A stretch of 53,752 nucleotides of DNA, taken from the NCBI GenBank assembly GCA_963776565.1, contig CAVZNF010000012.1, positions 1-53,752 on the forward strand, written 5' to 3'. Source of the stretch: GMQP-bins7 sp963776565. GTDB lineage: Bacteria > Actinomycetota > Thermoleophilia > Gaiellales > Gaiellaceae. The translations under genes were made by a program, and so were the position numbers. Under the pieces are notes generated by a model. It worked only from the letters and a program-made list of their open reading frames with translations, ran no database searches and was not told the DNA's origin. Below, one piece after another: positions 25,739 through 34,444 of this stretch (its first letter is position 1; the number at the start of each line of letters is the position of its first letter).

Positions 25739-27246
25739 CCGGTCGCGTCCGCGACAAACGTAGCGATCGCAGCGGTGAACGCGTGCCGGCTCGTCTCCCA
25801 CGCATAGAACATGTGCCCGCCGCCGTAGTGCTGAACGGTGAGGCGGCCGGCCATCTGCGGATCGAGCCGCATGAGGTTCCGGAGGCGATCGCTCGCGAAG
25901 TACGGCGTGATGAGGTCGTACTGCCCATGCGTGATGAACGCCTTCATGTGCGGGTTGAGCGCCATTCCGTAGCGGAAGTCATCCGTCGCACCGGGGGGCG
26001 CGGCGAACGCGTGATGCTCGGCGTCGTTCTTCCACGCGAGATTGACCTCGTACGAGAGCAGCGTGTACTCGCGGTCGGTCTCGACGCCGATCTCCGAGCG
26101 CAGCATGCGGTTGACCGCCATGGTGTATGCCGGGCTGATGCCCGAGAGGGTCGGATCGGGCCACGCGAACCCGTCGCGGTCGGGGAACGGGTCCGTCGTC
26201 GTGATCGTCGCGTCGTAGAGGCCGAGCACCTTCCGTTCATCGCGCAGGAGCTCACGTACGTAGGTGAGGATCCCGACGCGGCCCTCGGCACGGAGCACGA
26301 CGTCGAGCGAGACTCCGAGGAGGTCGGCGAGCTGCGTGAGGATTCGCGTGCGCTCCTTCGCCGGAAGCGAGGCCCCGCGTGCGAGGAACGACGCGTAGTC
26401 GCCGGTCGCGAACTCCTCGGCCGCGCGTAGCGCCTTCTCGAGCGAAGTGCCCTTGCGGAATGCACGCGAGCGTCCGTGATGCAGCGCGGCCGCCGCCATC
26501 GTCGGAACGCGGTCGATCCAGCCGAGAATCTCGTAATCGGTCGGATCGAGCCCTGTGATCTCGAGCGCAGGCGAGATGAGGATCGCGCCGTTCAGGCCGA
26601 TGCCCGCCGTCTCCTGGAGCATGCGGGCGAGGCGACCGACGCGATAGCCGCCGTAGCTCTCGCCGGCGATGAAGACGGGCGAGCCCCAGCGGCCGTGCTC
26701 GGAGAGCCAGCGCCCCATGAACTCGCAGAGCGACTCGAGGTCGCGCTTGTAGCCGAAGTACTCCTTCGGATCGGGCGCGTCGTCGGGCTTGGCGCCGTCC
26801 TTGGCGTCGCCGCCCTTCGGCTCGGGCTCGATCACCCGGCTGAAGCCAGTGCCGACGGGGTCGACGAACACGAGGTCGGAGAAGGAGAGCCACGACGACT
26901 CGTTCTCGACGAGGCGCGGTGGCATGGTCGGAAGCGTTCCGTCCGACGGGAAGTCGACGCGCTGCGGCCCGACGGCGCCCATGTGCAGGTATGCCGACGC
27001 CGCACCGGGACCGCCGTTGAAGACGAACGTCACGGGGCGGGCGGGATCATCGCCCGTCAAGACGTACGCGACCGAGAAGATCTCGGCCGCCGGCTTCTCC
27101 TTCTTGCGCAAGACCGTCCACGTGCCTGTCGCCGTGTACTGGATCGCCTTGCGACCGCGTCCCCACGTTCCCGTGGTTTCCGCGCCCTTCGGCGGCTCGT
27201 GGTCCGGCTTCTTCTCGCTGTCGCCGTTCTTCGCGTCGTCGCTCAT
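25735..27246 (-). CDS. Serine carboxypeptidase, S10 family
   Basis: Protein of 503 residues with the alpha/beta-hydrolase fold of S10 peptidases. The oxyanion region is TFVFNGGPGAASAYLHMGAV. The nucleophile Ser is in PVFIAGESYGGYRVG (about residue 197), the Asp in HGQYDLITP (about 444) and the His in GGGHMFYAWE (about 479). DLVFVDPVGTGFSR is also typical. There is no signal peptide: the N-terminus is hydrophilic (MSDDAKNGDSEKKPDHEPPK), so it may be cytoplasmic. Releases C-terminal amino acids from peptides at acid pH in characterised relatives. ATG 27246. It is divergent from a small membrane-protein gene at 27352 and convergent with the MmcQ pair. Confidence 0.9.
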   Translation of the reverse strand: MSDDAKNGDSEKKPDHEPPKGAETTGTWGRGRKAIQYTATGTWTVLRKKEKPAAEIFSVAYVLTGDDPARPVTFVFNGGPGAASAYLHMGAVGPQRVDFPSDGTLPTMPPRLVENESSWLSFSDLVFVDPVGTGFSRVIEPEPKGGDAKDGAKPDDAPDPKEYFGYKRDLESLCEFMGRWLSEHGRWGSPVFIAGESYGGYRVGRLARMLQETAGIGLNGAILISPALEITGLDPTDYEILGWIDRVPTMAAAALHHGRSRAFRKGTSLEKALRAAEEFATGDYASFLARGASLPAKERTRILTQLADLLGVSLDVVLRAEGRVGILTYVRELLRDERKVLGLYDATITTTDPFPDRDGFAWPDPTLSGISPAYTMAVNRMLRSEIGVETDREYTLLSYEVNLAWKNDAEHHAFAAPPGATDDFRYGMALNPHMKAFITHGQYDLITPYFASDRLRNLMRLDPQMAGRLTVQHYGGGHMFYAWETSRHAFTAAIATFVADATG

Positions 27247-27351
27247 GGGCGCGCAGGCTACCCGTTGTTCTCCGCAGCTGAGCGCGGACAACTCCGGATG
27301 ACGCGCTGTGCAGGTCGAGGAAAGCTAGGGGCGAGAGAAGGAGGCGTACCG

Positions 27352-27684
27352 ATGACGCAGATTGCTGTCGAGCGAGTCGATGCCAAGCGCGTCGCCGTCC
27401 CGACGCAGGTTCCTGGATCGACGTTCTTCGCTCTGATGGCGGGTCTTTGGGGCTCGTTCGTGACGCTGCTCGCGGTGTCGCCGACGACGCTGACAGACGC
27501 ATACGACTGGTTGACCGGCCTCCCGATCGTCTGGGAGATCCTCATGTGGATCGTGACCCTCCCGTGGACCGTCGCCTACCTCGTCTACGAGACATCCTGG
27601 GAGCACTGGCTCCGCATCGTTGTCGTAGCGCTCGTCCTCGTCGTGCACCTAGGCATCACGGCTCCGCGCGCCCCGAAAGCGTAG
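27352..27684 (+). CDS. Small two-helix membrane protein
   Basis: Protein of 110 residues; ATG 27352 is preceded by GAAGGAGG at good spacing, so I do not use the in-frame ATG 54 bases upstream. Two hydrophobic segments are FFALMAGLWGSFVTLLAV and WLRIVVVALVLVVHLGI, with an amphipathic Trp-rich stretch between (WEILMWIVTLPWTVAYLVYE). Family not recognised. It precedes the DUF4389 gene by 89 bases on the same strand. Confidence 0.7.
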   Translation: MTQIAVERVDAKRVAVPTQVPGSTFFALMAGLWGSFVTLLAVSPTTLTDAYDWLTGLPIVWEILMWIVTLPWTVAYLVYETSWEHWLRIVVVALVLVVHLGITAPRAPKA

Positions 27685-27773
27685 GCGCAAGGGGCGACCG
27701 ACGAGATGCCGTCATCTCCCCAACCAGAGACAACGACATCGCCTAGTCTGGTACCAGCCGGCAGAGGAGACCC

Positions 27774-29189
27774 GTGAACGCCCAGCAGCCATATCCCGTC
27801 CGCATCGAGGGCGAGCTCGACCCAGGCGTCAGCCGTTGGCTCTGGCTCGTGAAGTGGCTCCTCGCCATTCCGCACTACATCGTCCTCGCGTTCCTCTGGC
27901 TGACGTTGCTCGTGCTGACGGTAATCGCGTTCTTCGCGATCCTCTTCACGGGTCGGTACCCGCGAGGCATCTTCGACTTCAACCTTGGCGTCCTGCGCTG
28001 GACGTGGCGCGTCGCCTTCTACTCGTACGCCGCCCTCGGGACCGACCGCTACCCGCCGTTCACCCTTGACGATGTGCCGGACTACCCGGCACGTCTCGAC
28101 GTTGGGTATCCAGAGCAGCTGTCCCGGGGGCTCGTCCTCGTGAAGTGGTGGCTGCTGGCGATCCCCCAGTACATCGTCGTCGGCATCCTCCTCGGAGGAG
28201 GGAGCTACGCGGCGTCGCGCGCGTACGACCGCGCATGGGGATTCGGCTTCCAGACCGGCTTGATCGGCATCCTCGTCCTCTTCGCAGGGGTCGCGCTCCT
28301 CTTCACCACCCGCTATCCACGCGGAATCTTCAACTTCGTCCTCGGGCTCGACCGCTGGGTCGCGCGCGTCGCCGCGTACGTGCTCCTGATGCGGGACGAG
28401 TACCCGCCGTTCCGGCTCGACCAGGGAGGGACGGAGACGAGCGAACCGACGGAGCCGGAGACGCCCCCAGCTCCGGAAGTCGCGGAGCAGGTCGCGGAGC
28501 CGGCCATGCTCGCCGAGGAGCGGCGCGGCGGAGGGACCCTTGGCAAGGTCGTGCTGATCGTCGTCGGGGTAATCGCAGGGGTCATCGCGTTCGGTCTCCT
28601 CGCAGGGGGATGTGCGCTGACGGCCGTGGACCGGACGCAGCGCGACGACGACGGCTTCCTCATGTCGCCGACCCAGGACTTCGCGACGCCGACGTACGCG
28701 ATCGTGTCGGACAGCGCTGAGATCGACTCGAACGGAGCGGAGTGGGCTCTCGACACCTTCCTGGGCACGATCCGGATCCGGAGCGAAAGCGACCGTCCGC
28801 TTTTCGTCGGAATCGCGGACGCCACCGACGTCGACAGCTATCTGGGGAACGTCGCACACGACGTCGTCACCGATCTCGACAGCAGCGGAGACCCGGAGTA
28901 CTCGCGTCATGCTGGCACCGTCCCACCGAGCCCGCCCACCGAGCAAGAGTTCTGGACCACGTCCGTCGAAGGGCGAGGGGAACAGACCCTCGACTGGGAG
29001 CCAGAAGACGGCACCTGGCGCGTGGTCGTCATGAGGGCCGACGGGTCGCGAGGCGTTTCCGCAGACATGAGCATCGGTGCGGAGCTCGACTCGGTGCTGT
29101 GGATCGCGCTCGGCATGATCGGCGTCGGGCTGCTCTTCGCCGCCGGCAGCGCCCTCGCGATCACCGGCGCCGTACGCCGCCGCCGCTGA
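27774..29189 (+). CDS. DUF4389 membrane protein with two DUF4389 units
   Basis: Protein of 471 residues; GTG 27774 after an AGGAGA. Two DUF4389 units are visible: LVKWLLAIPHYIVLAFLWLT with RYPRGIFDFNLGVLRWTWRV, and LVKWWLLAIPQYIVVGILLG with RYPRGIFNFVLGLDRWVARV. Each unit ends in a YPPF motif. A Pro/Glu-rich linker (TEPETPPAPEVAEQVAEPA) leads to a third hydrophobic helix (VVGVIAGVIAFGLLAGGCAL), an extracytoplasmic beta-rich domain of about 170 residues, and a final helix before RRRR. Function unknown; the C-terminal part suggests a surface sensor or scaffold. Intact. Confidence 0.85.
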   Translation: MNAQQPYPVRIEGELDPGVSRWLWLVKWLLAIPHYIVLAFLWLTLLVLTVIAFFAILFTGRYPRGIFDFNLGVLRWTWRVAFYSYAALGTDRYPPFTLDDVPDYPARLDVGYPEQLSRGLVLVKWWLLAIPQYIVVGILLGGGSYAASRAYDRAWGFGFQTGLIGILVLFAGVALLFTTRYPRGIFNFVLGLDRWVARVAAYVLLMRDEYPPFRLDQGGTETSEPTEPETPPAPEVAEQVAEPAMLAEERRGGGTLGKVVLIVVGVIAGVIAFGLLAGGCALTAVDRTQRDDDGFLMSPTQDFATPTYAIVSDSAEIDSNGAEWALDTFLGTIRIRSESDRPLFVGIADATDVDSYLGNVAHDVVTDLDSSGDPEYSRHAGTVPPSPPTEQEFWTTSVEGRGEQTLDWEPEDGTWRVVVMRADGSRGVSADMSIGAELDSVLWIALGMIGVGLLFAAGSALAITGAVRRRR

Positions 29190-29215
29190 CCGTCCGCGAC
29201 GGGTAGAACCAGGTC

Positions 29216-30223
29216 GTGGAGATCGGCGTCTTCACCTTCGCCGACATTCGCGCCGGCGAAGGCGGTGCGGAGCGCCTGCGCGAGCTCATGGAAGAGGTCG
29301 AGCTCGCCGACGAGGTGGGGCTCGACGTCTTCGGCGTCGGCGAGCACCACCGGCCCGAGTTCGCCGTCTCTGCTCCTGCCGTCGTGCTCGCGGCGGCCGC
29401 GGCGCGTACGAAGCGCATCCGGCTCACAAGCGCGGTCACCGTACTCAGCTCGGCGGTTCCGATTCGGCTCTACCAGCAGTTTTCGACGCTCGATCTGCTC
29501 TCCGGCGGACGCGCGGAGATGATGGTCGGGCGCGGCTCGTTCATCGAGTCGTTTCCGCTCTTTGGCTTCGACCTTCGCGACTACGACCGCCTGTTCGAGG
29601 AGCGGCTCACCGAGCTCCTCCACATTCGCGAGACAGGACACTCCCCGGCAGGTCACGCCGTGTATCCGCAGCCGGTGCAGCATCCGCTGCCCGTCTGGGT
29701 CGCGGTCGGTGGGACGCCCGAGTCCGCCGTGCGCGCCGGAATGCTCGACCTGCCGATGGCGCTCGCGATCATCGGCGGGCTGCCGGAGCGATTCCGTCCG
29801 TTCGCCGACCTGCATCGCCGCGCCGCCGCGGAGGCCGGCCACGAACCGCCGCGCCTGAGCATCAACTCGCACGGCTACATCGCCGAGAGCAAACAGCAAG
29901 CGCTCGACGAGTCGTTCCCGTACGTCTCCGCGGCGATGAACAAGATCGGCCTCGAGCGCGGATGGCCACCGATGTCACGTGCCGACTACGACGCGGCCGC
30001 ATCGCTCCGCGGCGCGAACTTCGTCGGCACGCCGGAGGACGTCGTCCAGAAGATCCTTTTCCAGCACGAGATCTTCGGGCACGACCGCTTCATGATCCAG
30101 TTCACGATCGGCGGAATCCCGCACGAGGGGATCCTCCGCTCGATCGAGCTGCTCGGCCGCGAGGTCGCGCCGGCGGTGCGCGAGGAGATCGCGTCGGCGC
30201 CTGGTGGCACGAGGACGCGCTGA
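29216..30223 (+). CDS. LLM-class flavin-dependent oxidoreductase (luciferase-like)
   Basis: Protein of 335 residues from GTG 29216. Bacterial-luciferase-like TIM barrel: MEIGVFTFADIRAGEGGAER, ADEVGLDVFGVGEHHRPEFA, RIRLTSAVTVLSSAVPIRLY, DLLSGGRAEMMVGRGSFIES, PLPVWVAVGGTPESAVRAGM and FVGTPEDVVQKILFQHEIFG. FMN-dependent monooxygenase or reductase in characterised relatives; substrate unknown. The segment between LLHIRETG and VYPQPVQ looks about ten residues shorter than usual, so a small deletion is possible. It precedes the cyclase gene by 20 bases. Confidence 0.85.
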   Translation: MEIGVFTFADIRAGEGGAERLRELMEEVELADEVGLDVFGVGEHHRPEFAVSAPAVVLAAAAARTKRIRLTSAVTVLSSAVPIRLYQQFSTLDLLSGGRAEMMVGRGSFIESFPLFGFDLRDYDRLFEERLTELLHIRETGHSPAGHAVYPQPVQHPLPVWVAVGGTPESAVRAGMLDLPMALAIIGGLPERFRPFADLHRRAAAEAGHEPPRLSINSHGYIAESKQQALDESFPYVSAAMNKIGLERGWPPMSRADYDAAASLRGANFVGTPEDVVQKILFQHEIFGHDRFMIQFTIGGIPHEGILRSIELLGREVAPAVREEIASAPGGTRTR

Positions 30224-30243
30224 GTGGTCACAATGAGACGCGC

Positions 30244-32179
30244 ATGTCCCAGCTGATCGACGCACTCGACGACGCACGCGCAGCCGCCGCGAAGCAGGCG
30301 TGGCGCTCGGCCTATGCCGCGTATGCCGATGTCGACGCCGAAGTCCTGACCGCCGGCGATCACGAGAGCTATGGCGAAGCAGCCTGGTGGAGCGGAAAGA
30401 TCGAGGAAGCCATCGCACACCGGGAACGTGCGTACGCCGCCTACAGGAACGACGGCGACCTTCTCGGGGCAGCTCGAGTCGCTCTGGCGCTGTGCTGGGA
30501 CCACGAAGGCCGCGGCTCGTTCGCCGTCGCCGGAGGCTGGCTCGCGAGCGCCGAGCGTCTGCTTGCGGATCTCCCGGAAGCTCCTGAGCACGGCCGGCTC
30601 AAGCTCATGCACGCGTTGGCCGCGATGTTCGCCGAGGGCGACTTCATGCGCGCCGCCGAGCTGTTCGACGAGGCCTACGAGGTGGGGCAGCGGGTCGGAA
30701 GCCGCGACGTCCAGATGCTCGCTCTCTCTGGCAAGGGGCGCAGCCTGATCAAGGCCGGCGAGATCGACAAGGGGCTCGCCCTCCTCGACGAGGCGAGCGC
30801 GTCGGCGATGTGCGGCGATCTCCGGGCGCACTCGGCCGGGCTCGTCTACTGCATCACGATCAGCTCGTGCCAGGACGTCGGTGACTTCCGGCGCGCGGCC
30901 GAGTGGACGGAGGCGGCGAACCGTTGGTGCGACACGCTCGACGTCACGGGCTTCCCCGGTGCGTGCCGAATCCACCGCGCGGAGGCTCTCCGGCTACGCG
31001 GGGACTGGTCGGCCGCCGAGGCGCAGGCCGTGGCGGCGTGCGAGGAACTCCACGACTTCGACCAGATGATCACGGCCGGCGGCTTCTACGAGATCGCGCG
31101 AGATCCGGCGTCGCCGCGGCGACTTCGCGGGCGCCGAGCAGGCCTATCGCACCTCGAGTGAGATGGGACGGGATCCGCAACCGGGCCTCTCGCTCCTCCG
31201 GCTCGCCGAGGGCAAGATCGACGCGGCTGTCGCCGGAATCACGCGCACGCTCGAGGACGCCTCGCAGCCGCTGTTCCGTTTCCGCCGACTTCCCGCGCAA
31301 GTCGAGATCGCCGTCGCCGCCGGCGATCTCAAGACGGCTCGCGCCGCGGCCGACGAGAGCGACAGCATCGTCGATGCGTACAAGATCGGTGGTCGACGCG
31401 CTGCCGCGTTCGACGCGACCGTGCACTTCGCGCGTGGCCAGATCGGGGTCGCGGAGCGCGACTGGCCGGTAGCGATTGCGTCTCTGCAGCAGGCACGTGA
31501 GGATTGGCAAGGAGTCGGTGCACCGTACGAGACCGCCCGCGCGCGAGCGCTGCTCGGCGTCGCCTACATGCGGAGCGGAGACGAGCACGCGGGTACGGTC
31601 GAGCTCGAGGCGGCGCTGTCCACGTTCGAGCGACTCGGCGCGCCCGTCGAGGAGGCGCGCGTCAAGGAGCTGCTGGGCCGCGTCGAAACGCGTCGCACCT
31701 TCCTCTTCACGGACATCGTCGACTCCACGAAGCTCCTGGAGACGCTCGGTGACGACAAGTGGAAGCGCCTGCTCGCGCGCCACAACGAGCTCGTGCGCGA
31801 GCGCATCGCCGACGCCGGCGGCGAGGTCGTCAAGCAGACGGGCGACGGCTTCTTCGCGTCGTTCGAGAATCCAAAGGCCGCGATCGACGCGGCCGTAGGG
31901 ATCCAGCGCGCGCTCGCCGACGAGATCGTCGCGCCCGACGTCCGAATCGGCGCACACTCCGGCGGAGCGTTCCGGACCGGGGCCGAGTCGACCGACTACG
32001 GCGGCCAGGGAGTGCACGTTGCGTCGCGGATCGGCTCGGCGGCGCAGGCGGGCGAGATCCTGATCAGCGCCGAGACAGTCGACGGCATCGGCTCGTCGTT
32101 CCGGCTCTCCGAGCCGCGCACGGAGACGCTCAAGGGGTTAGAGCAGCCCGTCGAGGTCGTCTCCGTCGACTGGCGCTAG
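30244..32179 (+). CDS. TPR-containing class III adenylate/guanylate cyclase (one frameshift)
   Basis: About 644 codons from ATG 30244. Residues 1-460 are TPR-like helix pairs (AIAHRERAYAAYRNDGDLLG, AAELFDEAYEVGQRVGSRDV, AGEIDKGLALLDEASASAMC, RARALLGVAYMRSGDEHAG). The C-terminal cyclase homology domain starts RRTFLFTDIVDSTKLLE and retains both metal-binding Asp (FTDIVDS and KQTGDGFFASF), with VRIGAHSGGAF and GVHVASRIGSAAQAGEILIS. One frameshift near 31095 separates FYEIARD from EMGRDPQPGLSLLRLAEG. The usual order in other proteins is cyclase first, so here the TPR block is N-terminal. Likely makes cAMP in response to a protein signal. Stop shares CTAG with the convergent gene. Confidence 0.8.
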
Positions 32180-32736
32180 GCGCCAGCGGGCGACACGACC
32201 GAGTACCTGGCGCAGGCGAAGTCGCCGTTGCGAGCGAGCTCCTCGAGGCGCAGCTCGACTCTGCGCGCGAGGAGAGGCTTGCCGCGTCCGAGCGTGACGG
32301 GCGCGATGTAGACGATCACCTCGTCCAGAAGCCCGACATCGGCGAACTGCCCCGCCAAGTCTCCTCCGCCGACGATCCACACGTTCTTCCCGCCGGCCGC
32401 ATCGACCATCTCTGCGTGCACGGAGGTGACGTCCGCGCTCGTGAACACGACCTGGGCGCCGGGAACGACCGTCAGCTCCCGGTGCGTGAAGACCCAGCAC
32501 GGGATGTCGTACGGCCACTTCCATTCGGCGGGGTCCTTGCCTGCGAACTCGTGGCCGATGATCCACTCGTACGTGGTCGAGCCCATCGCGAGCGCGCCGA
32601 TGCCTGAGATGAACTCGGCGTAGTTGAGCGGCCCGTCGAGATCCTGATCCCGTGTGAAGAGCCAGTCGAGCGAGTCGTCCGGATCGGCGATGAAGCCGTC
32701 GAGGGTCGTTGCCGTGTAGTACTGCGTCAGGCTCAC
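32176..32736 (-). CDS. Dihydrofolate reductase-family protein (RibD C-terminal type), copy 1
   Basis: Protein of 186 residues from GTG 32736. MSLTQYYTATTLDGFIADPD is the typical N-terminus. NADPH-binding features include GALAMGSTTYEWIIGHEF, VWIVGGGDLAGQFADVGLLD and IAPVTLGRGKPLLARRVELR. The family includes RibD reductase and many stand-alone enzymes of unknown substrate. It begins 1 base after the stop of the GNAT gene, giving a two-gene operon. A second family member is at 44861-45493, of different length and low similarity. Confidence 0.85.
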   Translation of the reverse strand: MSLTQYYTATTLDGFIADPDDSLDWLFTRDQDLDGPLNYAEFISGIGALAMGSTTYEWIIGHEFAGKDPAEWKWPYDIPCWVFTHRELTVVPGAQVVFTSADVTSVHAEMVDAAGGKNVWIVGGGDLAGQFADVGLLDEVIVYIAPVTLGRGKPLLARRVELRLEELARNGDFACARYSVVSPAGA

Positions 32737-32737
32737 T

Positions 32738-33155
32738 TCAGCGATTCGCGTCGTTGTCGAGCCACGTCCCGACGACCAGCGACCAGAACTCCGGCTGCTG
32801 CTCGAAGCCGAGCGACTCGTACAGCGCCTGCGCGTCGTCGGTCTGGAGCCCGATGTGGTGCCCCGGGCACGTGGGCGATGAGCTCGCGCATCATCGCCGA
32901 CGCGATGCCCTGCCGCCGGTACGACGACATCGTCCAGACGTCGACGACGTACGCGTTGCAGACGCCGTCGGAGAGCATCCGCGCCATGCCGACGACTCGT
33001 TCGCCGTCGCGTGCGAACGCGACGTGCTGCGACTGCTCGAACGATCGTCGCAACGCGTCGGCATTCCGACCGTTGTCAAAGTCGTCCGCTTGCAGATCGG
33101 CCTTGGCTTGTGCCCAGTCGATCCCCTCGAGCGATCCGTCGATCCGCACGGCCAC
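32738..33155 (-). CDS. GNAT-family N-acetyltransferase (frameshifted)
   Basis: About 138 residues from GTG 33155. Acetyl-CoA-binding core: VVGMARMLSDGVCNAYVVDV then WTMSSYRRQGIASAMMREL, the R/QxxGxG/A-type motif A. After LIAHVPG a one-base shift near 32860 moves the C-terminus into a frame reading HHIGLQTDDAQALYESLGFE and ending WLDNDANR, TGA at 32738. The YESLGF motif is the usual GNAT C-terminal signature. Substrate unknown. First gene of an operon with the DHFR-like protein. Confidence 0.75.
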
Positions 33156-33306
33156 CGCCGAACCATGCCAGGCGCGCGGCTAGGCTCGCGGCGTGGACGA
33201 CTGGCTCGACGCGTTCGCTCGCTGTTCGACGCGAATGACCGACGATCCGCGCGGTGGATCTCTGGCGATTCTTCCAGCTTGACATGGCGGCGTCGCGATG
33301 CTTTAC

Positions 33307-33336
33307 TTAGCCGAGTTGCTATTAGCGACTGGCTAA
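33307..33336. promoter_or_regulatory. Inverted repeat directly before the arsR-type start (operator)
   Basis: TTAGCC (33307-33312) and GGCTAA (33331-33336) form a perfect 6-bp inverted repeat 18 bases apart, with further TTGCTA/TTAGC symmetry in the middle. The right arm touches the ATG at 33337, and no Shine-Dalgarno sequence is present. A TATTAG-like -10 lies at 33320-33325, so the mRNA is probably leaderless and autoregulated by the ArsR protein. Confidence 0.55.
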
Positions 33337-33672
33337 ATGCAGACGGATCACCTCAGCCTCACGTTCGCAGCACTCGCCGACCCGACGCGACGGGCCATCC
33401 TGACCCGTCTGACCGAGGGCGACGCAACGGTCACCGAGCTCGCCGCTCCGCACGCCATGAGCCTGCCCTCGGTGTCGCGCCACCTGAAGGTGCTCGAGCG
33501 GGCAGGCCTGGTCATCAAGGGCCGGACGGCGCAGTGGCGCCCGTGCCGTCTCGACACCGAGCCACTCGCCGAGGCAGACGCGTGGATGGCCCCCTATCGC
33601 GCCTTCTTCGAGACACGATTCGCCCGCCTCGAGCAGCAGCTCGCAACCGAACGAACACAGGAGGAACGATGA
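33337..33672 (+). CDS. ArsR-family transcriptional regulator, copy 1
   Basis: Winged-helix repressor of 111 residues: FAALADPTRRAILTRLTEGD, VTELAAPHAMSLPSVSRHLK and VLERAGLVIKGRTAQWRPCR. No cysteine cluster for metal binding is visible (only Cys in WRPCRLD), as in the ArsR subgroup paired with SRPBCC/AHSA1 proteins. The stop overlaps the ATG of the following SRPBCC gene (ATGA). The regulator likely controls its own two-gene operon through the inverted repeat at 33307-33336. Confidence 0.85.
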   Translation: MQTDHLSLTFAALADPTRRAILTRLTEGDATVTELAAPHAMSLPSVSRHLKVLERAGLVIKGRTAQWRPCRLDTEPLAEADAWMAPYRAFFETRFARLEQQLATERTQEER

Positions 33673-34166
33673 ACACGGATCAGACGCGACGCGACTTCAC
33701 GCTCACCTGGACGCTCGATGCTCCTCCGGCGCAGGTCTATCGGGCGTGGACCGACCCGGAACACCTCGGCTGGTACTACAACGACCACCAACCGATCCCG
33801 AGCGAGCCGATCGAGGTCGACCTCCGCGTCGGCGGAGTCTGGCGCCAGCGGATGGTCATCGACGACAGCACGACCTTCGTGACGGGCGGCATCTACCGCG
33901 AGATCGTCGAGAACGAGAGTCTCGTCTTCACCTGGGGCGCGACCGATGGCTGGCCGAAGATCGATCCCGAGCGCCTCGACGAGAGCCCTCTCGTCACCGT
34001 CACGCTGAGCCAGATCTCCGGCAAGACGGAGATGACGGTTCACGTCGAGCTGCCCGCGAGCCTCTCCGAAGCCGAGGTGCACGAGTGGCTCTCGCTCGGG
34101 ATCCAGAACGGCTGGCGCGACACGGTCGATCGCCTCGCGGCCGAGCTGGCCTCGATTACCGTGTAA
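33669..34166 (+). CDS. SRPBCC-domain protein (AHSA1-like), copy 1
   Basis: Protein of 165 residues starting at ATG 33669, overlapping the ArsR stop. START/AHSA1-like fold: DFTLTWTLDAPPAQVYRAWT, DPEHLGWYYNDHQPIP, VDLRVGGVWRQRMVIDDS, TGGIYREIVENESLVFTWGA, TVTLSQISGKTEMTVHVELP and NGWRDTVDRLAAEL. A hydrophobic-ligand pocket is expected; ligand unknown. Co-translated with ArsR. A longer open frame upstream is just the continuation of the frame through the arsR gene. Confidence 0.85.
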   Translation: MNTDQTRRDFTLTWTLDAPPAQVYRAWTDPEHLGWYYNDHQPIPSEPIEVDLRVGGVWRQRMVIDDSTTFVTGGIYREIVENESLVFTWGATDGWPKIDPERLDESPLVTVTLSQISGKTEMTVHVELPASLSEAEVHEWLSLGIQNGWRDTVDRLAAELASITV

Positions 34167-34169
34167 CCC

Positions 34170-34375
34170 ATGCCCACCGTGTCCGCGCCGACCATGCAGC
34201 TCCTCGAGTGGCTCGCAGAAGGGTCGCGAACCTATGCCGAGACGATCGAGGTCTGGAAGACGTCCTGCCCACGGCTGGCGGTGTGGGAGGACGCTTTGGG
34301 CGACGATCTCGTTCGTGTCGGCAATGGATTCGTGGTGCTGACACCTTGGCCAGGGAGCTCCTGGCCGCTCGCTAG
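34170..34375 (+). CDS. Small conserved protein, possibly winged-helix (frameshifted)
   Basis: About 68 residues: MPTVSAPTMQLLEWLAEGSR, TYAETIEVWKTSCPRLAVWE and DALGDDLVRVGNGFVVLTP, then after a one-base shift near 34345 the end LARELLAAR with stop at 34375. The pattern looks like a short winged-helix unit (helix, recognition-like helix with SCPRLSVWEDA, beta wing). Starts 3 bases after the SRPBCC stop, so third gene of that operon. Function unknown. Confidence 0.55.
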
Positions 34376-34444
34376 CGCTGGTTCCGCGCGGGCGACAGCC
34401 GCGGCAGCTTCAGCTCGACGACAGGTCACCGGGAGGTCGAAGGC

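Noticed and set aside
27585..28946. Minus-strand open frame (453 codons) over the DUF4389 gene
   Set aside because: Charged low-complexity translation, opposite a clear membrane protein; antisense shadow.
33193..33279. Short ORF starting VDDWLDAFARCSTRMTDD between GNAT and arsR
   Set aside because: Only 28 codons, no ribosome binding site and no recognisable family; could be a remnant but not supported.
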